Source of the DNA: Channallabes apus | Lineage: Eukaryota > Chordata > Actinopteri > Siluriformes > Clariidae | Direction: 5' to 3' | Assembly: GCA_030522415.1 (NCBI GenBank) | Contig: CM060121.1 | Coordinates: 4,247,476 to 4,311,475, forward strand | DNA length: 64,000 nucleotides | Shown here: one piece after another, positions 58,218 through 64,000 of the stretch | How the letters are laid out: each line of letters begins with the position of its first letter | How positions within the stretch are numbered: position 1 is the stretch's first letter | Position numbers and translations under genes: made by a program | Notes under the pieces: generated by a model | What the model saw: only the letters and a program-made list of their open reading frames with translations | The model's database searches: none | What the model was told of the DNA's origin: nothing

Positions 58218-61200
58218 GTAACGGCTGAGCTAGTTAGCCGGCTAGCTTACCATAGCTAAATAAACAACCTGTCATTAGATTTTTCTTTTATTTAGCTTTC
58301 TATCTTTTTTCCTACAAATATCACCACTTCCTTTTAATTCTCATTAAGTGTCCTATTCTTTATTTATCTACACTACATAGCTAGCCAAATAGCAAACCTT
58401 AATTATCCTGACGTTAGCATCCTGTCACTTACCAAGCTAGCTAGCTAGCTAGCTACCAAACCTCCTTTTGTTTTATGCAGCTAATTATATCAGTCACCTC
58501 ATTAACCGTCACAGCTGAGGGTTAATCCCATATTGAAATTAGCTAGCGCTCATGTTGAGCTAATTAGCTCTAGTTCATTAAAATGTTTACAGCATACTGT
58601 GAATCCATGAATCCTAGATAATGTATTCGTATTGCAAAAGATAAATCCTGTGTGTGTGTGTTGAAACTGAACGCCATTATAAAATGCTTAGCTCTGACCA
58701 AATAATCTGATTGGACGAGTTCAGAGAGCGCTGATAATGGACAGTAACAGCACTGGGACGTTTTACTACACGTATCACACTCTTATGTTCCTGGTGTTCT
58801 AATTAAGCATCGAAGGTCGTATTGAATATTAGCACGGGTGTGCTGCGATCGTAGGTACGTCCTTCTGATATTCAGCACAACAGCACGACCTCGTGTGTGT
58901 TATTTCTTTTATACACAGTTCCACAAACGCCATTTATCAACAGATTATGGTTTGCTTGATTACAGTTATTTTGCTCTGCCAACACGTATCCTTTCGCTGC
59001 TAGCAAAACTAACTAACCACGACTGGAGGAGCTGGCGACGGACAGTTACTGTAATTAAAAGGGTTGAAAGCAGTTTTAAATTCTTACCAGTACTGTGTTG
59101 CCAAAAGTTGAATAGAATAAACTATGGAAGTGGTGGACAGTCCTGAGAAACTTATAAGATTTACTTGATATTTCCACTTATTCTAAGAATATCAGCTTTG
59201 TGAGCTTCTTGTTTCTGGGGTTAAATCTCAAATAGCGTTAAAATTAAAGCTACTACGCTATGTAAGGTGTACGGTTCCTTGTTCACACACCAAGTAGTGC
59301 CATTGATCAGGGGTTATAGAGGGATTTAGGATTCAGCCTTGTGTTAGAAGCTTGTCACCTTGTAGGTCTGTACGGTCCTCAGTACTGAGGAGAGAGCAGC
59401 CGCCTGCCAAAAGCCACCTCTAATAACAATGTCATATTAAACCACATCCTCTCCTTAATAATTGCTTCTAAGTTTTTTTTTTTTTTTTATTACCTCCACG
59501 TTGTTTTATTTATGTTTAAGCCGAGCTACAAAGCTAACTAGCTTCTGACATAAGGCTGAATTCCAAATTGTTCCCCCTCCTCTAAACAAGGGTGTAACTT
59601 GTGTGTGGAACAAGGGATCATACACGCTACATAGTGCACTAGCTTTCCATTTAGCTCTATTTGAGAGTTAATCCTGGAACCCGTAAGTTAACGGAGATGA
59701 TATTCTAAAGCCAAATAAGTGGAGATGTAAATAGAAACTTATTCTCCTCACCTTTTGGCTACGTAGTCATGGTAAGAATTAAAAATAAATAAATAAATTT
59801 CCGCGCCTGTTAATTACACTAACTGTTGGTCACCAGCTCTGCCTGTCGCGGAAGGATATGTGTAGGTGGAGCAAAATAACTAGTTAAATGAACAGATAAT
59901 AATCTTTTGATAAATGACGTTTGTGGAACTGTTGTATAAAAGCAATATCACACTTGATATTATTCACAACAGAATGAACTCAGCAATACAGCCCTTCTTC
60001 TCATGTGATCCTGTGTAAGTATAACTTCACAGTTATTAAATGAGCAGCAGTTCTGAAACAATAAGCCCTATTCGGATTGGATTAGTTTATCAGCTGGATG
60101 TCTGTAATAAGCCTTATCTGGATGGGATTTAATTTACATGAGCCTTGAGGTAATGTCCTATTTTACAAGCGCTCCTCTGTGACTGTATTGATGAAATTCT
60201 CGCTTCCGGACAGCAATAAAATTACCACAAGAGGAGCGGGTTTCTACTGCAGTATATTTTCCTTGTCTTGAACGTTTGTGCCGCATGTCGTATACGATAT
60301 ATCATGAAATATTTATGGAACTGGCAAAGCTTTAACTCCAGGATCTTGCTGATAGCAGCTAACTAAATCTATTAGACGACAATTATCCAGACTATAAATA
60401 TTAGATGAGTGAAAAACGGGAGGTAATTCAGTCTGTAAATTTCCCCAGAGGAGAATGGGGAAAATAAAACACCGACACGGAGAACAACTTAAATCAGACA
60501 TGAACCTCAGAACCCTGTGTAAAGTTAACTGCGTCCAAAAGGGGCTTTTTTTTATTGCAAAAGGCTGAAATCTCTTAAAGATAATATGTGCATGGTCAGG
60601 AATTCATGTAGTTTGTCATTGTTTGTTGAAGATCAGACATTCTCGTAATAAGATCATAGGTGCTGTTGTCCCAGATAAACAAGTTTAAATACAATATGGT
60701 ACATGTAATAGTCAAATATCGCAAGATGTTTTTTATTGTTATATTTTATTTATTTAATCAAGTCATGCAGCTCTATGTAAAACAATCTACAGTAAAGTGT
60801 TTATTTTACGTGCTATAAATTCCCAGAGACTTGTGCTATTATGTTCAGACCCAACAAAAAATATCAACCCTCCACAAAACCGAATAAGTTCAACAATATC
60901 TAGCGAGACACAAAGTCACGAGCAGACACTTTCGCTGAAAGTCAAAATCCACGTTTGTCACGGAAATGTCGTTTTCAGTCTTTAACACTTCTGGTTGATA
61001 TTCTTGATATTGCTGTCTTGTCGGTTGTAGAGTTTTGACATGAGAGGTTTTGCCGCTCTAGCTAATGTAACTATCCCGTTCCGGAGCGTTTATGATAAGC
61101 AGCCCAACAGGATTTTCAGGATACCAGTGACGCTCCTGTAGTTTTTTTTTTTTTTTTTTTTTCTCTCTCTCTCTCTTTCTCGTCACCAAAACCCTTAAAC

Positions 61201-63305
61201 CATTGAAGAACCTTTGCTCAACAAGAGAAGCAAGGTGTGACGTGTGATCTGATCTTTTCTCAAGCAGATATGTTCGGAGGAGCAACTATGAATGGAGAGC
61301 TGTTTCAGGTAAGGGTTGAACTCCTTTTTTTTTTTTTTTTTTTTTTTTGTATTATTATTATTACAAAACAGACCCTTATTTATAACATTTATAATATATA
61401 AACTTTTTAACTAGGTATTCTCCAGGCAATAATAACAAAAAAATAATTAAACACTTTGACATTTTGTTGGTGCTTGAGAAACCATTTGTATTAAAAAGCA
61501 CAAATTATCCGTTAATATTAGCGACTTCTATACACTAGCGGTTTCTGTATGTTCTGAATAAGCGGTTGCTAGAATTGTAAGAATTGGCCTCCTGAAGTCT
61601 GACTTATGGGTAGAGATAGAAATCATGCCGACCTCAGAGGGCTGTTGCCATGAAATTGTCAAGACACGACCCTTTATTTTAAAAAGACTTAAAATAAATA
61701 ATAATATTCGTTCCAAAAAGTTCTAACACAGATTCTATTTTGAGATTTTATTCATTTCACCACAGAAATGATTGATAACTGGAAATGAAATATAGCAGTT
61801 TGTTTTTGTTACATTTAAACATAGTCCAGTGGTTTTCTTTTATTTTATATTTATTACTTTTTTTTTTTTTCTTGTTCTCAGCTATTAAAAGTAATTTGCT
61901 GATATTTAGTAGTAGTAGCACAGGACCGGAGCCAATTTGTGATCTGTGCAGTTGTGTTTCCGGGGGTTTAACTTCGCATGTAGCTTGTGGATACGTTACA
62001 AAGGTTATCAATATAGTGTAAAATAAAATCTAAAATAAAATACAAGGCTAAATAATAACTAGAGATGTGCGGAAAACCTGTTCAGTTATATATTGTGAAT
62101 TTCTTGCGTGTGGCAGTTCATGCATCACCCAACTGACTGCAAAATGGTATATCTTTTGAATTATACATGTTTGCATATGAGATGGTAAAATGTTAGAGTT
62201 TCTATTCCTAGTTCTTCTACCTAGTTTTATTCACACATACAGTCGACCCCCGAAAAACCTCGGGGTTATGTTCCAGGAGCACGCCATGTTTTTTCCTCTA
62301 CAGTACTAAAAAATTTAATTTATCTGAATTAATGTTAATATTTATGTTACAAAAATTAGCAAGTTATATTGGTTCTTAATAATTTTGTGTTAAAACAAAT
62401 TTAAAATTATATTTCCACAAAAAAAGCCATAAAAATTGTGGTATTTGCGGTTTCTGTGAAATTGCGCGGGTTTCCGTGAACAATTATTATAATATATTTT
62501 TAAGTGTTTTATTTTAAGATTTTTTTTTTTTTAAAGCACTTGACGTGATATTTTTGCTAAATTGTATCTGTCTTCACCTTTTTATTTTAAAATACGATCC
62601 GGATCCATGAGTTTTGTGACCCGTTGCACCCGTGTCAGCTTGTGATTTCAATCCCTTCAGGAGTCTAACGGTGCTACAGACGGTTACGCCGCTATCGCGC
62701 AGGCTGACGTGCAGCGGCAGGAGCCTGAAAGTTTACGCAAGTGGAGAGAGGAACAGAAGGAACGGCTGGAAGAGTTAGGTATGACCTAATAACACACGGC
62801 CCGCCCCCCCGTCCTTGTCCTTATTCTGGTCCACGGCTCTGAATACAAAAAAATTAGTCACGTGCAGCAAATGCTGGAGAATTTAACCTTGAAGAGATTT
62901 CATAATGCGTTAGGATTTGATGATGTAACTACGTTTGGATAAACCTTTCGACAAAGGCACTTGACACAGTGTAAAGTTTAATTTATGGTGTCATTCATTT
63001 TATAGATAACTGATTCTACCTTTTATGCTTTGGACTAGAAAGTCTCGTAGTAGCGTTTTTCATCAAGATATTTTTTATTAGTATTCCTTGGAACTATTTA
63101 ATATATGTAATAAATTGTACTTTGAGCCAATTAGTTGGTATCAAATGAGTTGAATAGAAGGTTTTTTCTTTTGTGTGTGTTTTGGTTCTGTAGATTCAGC
63201 ATCCAAAGATGCAGAAGTCGAATGGAAGGAGAAGGCCAAGAAGGAGCTGGAGGACTGGCACGCTCACCAACGGGAGCAAATGGAGAAGAATAAAGTCAAC
63301 AACAG
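58034..63305 (+). CDS. cltb: Clathrin light chain B, N-terminal part (four exons; continues past window)
   Basis: Regulatory subunit of the clathrin triskelion that binds heavy chain and controls coat assembly and actin links via Hip1-type proteins. Exons: 58034-58217, 61268-61308, 62661-62778 and 63194-63305, joined in phase. Residues 1-61 hold the acidic N-terminus EEDPAAAFLAQQQHEIAGIE with the conserved EIAGIEND region (heavy-chain uncoating and Hip1-binding segment). Then NGELFQ, GYAAIAQADVQRQEPESLRK, WREEQKERLEEL and the start of the heavy-chain-binding helix WKEKAKKELEDWHAHQREQM. The short N-terminus (MADAFGLHTEEDP) and QEPESLRKW favour CLTB over CLTA. The C-terminal part, including the usual neuronal insert exons, lies outside. 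Confidence 0.93.
58218..61267 (+). other. cltb: cltb intron 1
   Basis: About 3 kb. It holds GCTAGCTAGCTA repeats (58436-58455), a fold-back element (58800-60010) and a T run (61141-61162) near the acceptor CAAGCAG. No other gene seen. Confidence 0.8.
58840..60010. mobile_element. Element with long inverted ends in cltb intron 1
   Basis: ATACACAGTTCCACAAACGC (58911-58930) and the CATTTATCA and AGTTATTTTGCTC blocks after it are inverted at 59865-59945 as GAGCAAAATAACTAGTT and GTTTGTGGAACTGTTGTAT. About 100 bp of each arm can be followed. The enclosed piece includes the dispersed repeat seen at 18.9 kb. Looks like a DNA transposon with long inverted repeats; family unknown. Confidence 0.55.
61268..61308 (+). 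CDS. cltb: cltb exon 2
   Basis: 41 bp encoding (D)MFGGATMNGELFQ. Acceptor CAAGCAG, donor GTAAGG. Matches the (D)M..T.NGDVFQ part of CLTB. Confidence 0.92.
61309..62660 (+). other. cltb: cltb intron 2 with a DNA-transposon fragment
   Basis: AT-rich. The block 62240-62480 begins ACAGTCGACCCCCGAAAAAC, and its other part has GCGGTTTCTGTGAAATTGCG. This resembles the CAGTCGACC ends of mariner/Tigger-like elements. Otherwise nothing seen. Confidence 0.5.
62661..62778 (+). CDS. cltb: cltb exon 3
   Basis: 118 bp encoding ESNGATDGYAAIAQADVQRQ and EPESLRKWREEQKERLEEL plus one base. Acceptor CCTTCAG, donor GTATGA. Confidence 0.94.
63194..63305 (+). CDS. cltb: cltb exon 4
   Basis: 112 bp encoding (D)SASKDAEVEWKEKAKKELED, WHAHQREQMEKNKVNN and AG of a split Arg. 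Acceptor TTCTGTAG, donor GTATTC. Start of the heavy-chain-binding coiled coil. The next exon is beyond 64000. Confidence 0.93.
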
Positions 63306-63948
63306 GTATTCGTCATGGCAGAACACAGCGGCGAGTCTTAAGGAATTTGTTCTCTTTGAACGTGTTTCAACATTTAGTAACTATGAAGACTTTAGGAGAC
63401 TACGTTTCAAGTGATAGTAAGATCTCATCAGTAGTATTAATTTATTTATAAACATAGTCGGGTTATAAATAATTAGTTTTTTAGTCTGAGGTTTACTTGA
63501 TTGATGCATGCAAGAAAAGTGAATATCCGGTAAGCAGAAACCAGATTACTACATGCACATTGGCATTTTACCAGTCAGCAAGTGTGTGTGGTTTAAAATG
63601 TAAACTTTTTATTTTATTTTTTACATTTTAAACTTCAACCGTAGTGTGTTATTCGTTTCTCGACACATTCTATCCATTTCTAGTATGATAACGGGTAACA
63701 AAGGACATTTTTAAAATCTGTTATCAAGTCAATAATCAGTTAATTATTAGTGGAAAAAATTTGTTTATACGCATTTTTATTCTCTTTATTAGCGCAGGTT
63801 TTGTTAAAAAGCGTTCTTGTAGCAAAATCTCTAGTTATGTGAGACAAATTAATGAAGCACAAATACTTTAACCAAAAGGATTTTAAGAAATTACTACTTC
63901 TTATAATAATAATATAATAATAATGCTGTTAAAATGCTGCTCTTTCTC

Positions 63949-63987
<39 letters not shown>

Positions 63988-64000
63988 CTCTCTCTCTCTC
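63306..64000 (+). other. cltb: cltb intron 4 (partial)
   Basis: AT-rich sequence ending in a CT microsatellite from about 63950 to the window edge. No exon seen. Confidence 0.8.

Overview
The window is teleost fish nuclear DNA. The evidence is three intron-containing vertebrate genes, dense CA/GA/GATA microsatellites, and fish-type hAT, Tc1, L2-like, RTE and tRNA-derived SINE copies. The SINE set resembles what I know from catfish-like ostariophysans, but the species call is weak inference. There is no sign of prokaryotic or viral content.

Layout. (1) About 1-10,070, + strand: the last three coding exons of unc5a (netrin receptor; end of the UPA region plus the death domain), then a roughly 4 kb 3'UTR. 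(2) About 10,100-46,600 (possibly to about 49,090), - strand: all of pdlim7 (Enigma). I rebuilt twelve coding exons with matching phases: PDZ, a 28-bp microexon, a ZM-like region, a linker and three LIM domains, 484 aa in total. An alternative terminal exon at 22,149-22,245 would end a LIM-less form of 252 aa. unc5a and pdlim7 converge tail to tail, with poly(A) signals about 50 bp apart. (3) About 46,600-58,000: the head-to-head interval between pdlim7 and cltb. It holds a candidate pdlim7 first exon, a 30-bp minisatellite split by a hAT-like element, a Tc1 relic, a V-type SINE, an L2-like LINE fragment and an RTE 3' end. (4) 58,034 to the window end, + strand: the first four coding exons of cltb (clathrin light chain B); the rest lies beyond the edge. 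The trio unc5a-pdlim7-cltb matches genes of human 5q35, which supports the orthology calls.

The genes share no operon-like logic. unc5a is an axon-guidance and dependence receptor, pdlim7 an actin/Z-disc and signalling scaffold, and cltb a coat subunit of clathrin vesicles. The most interesting material is in pdlim7 splicing (conserved short-form exon, microexon, splice acceptors built from microsatellites, a possible in-frame alternative N-terminus) and in well-preserved nested transposons with target-site duplications. I found no clear undescribed molecular system.
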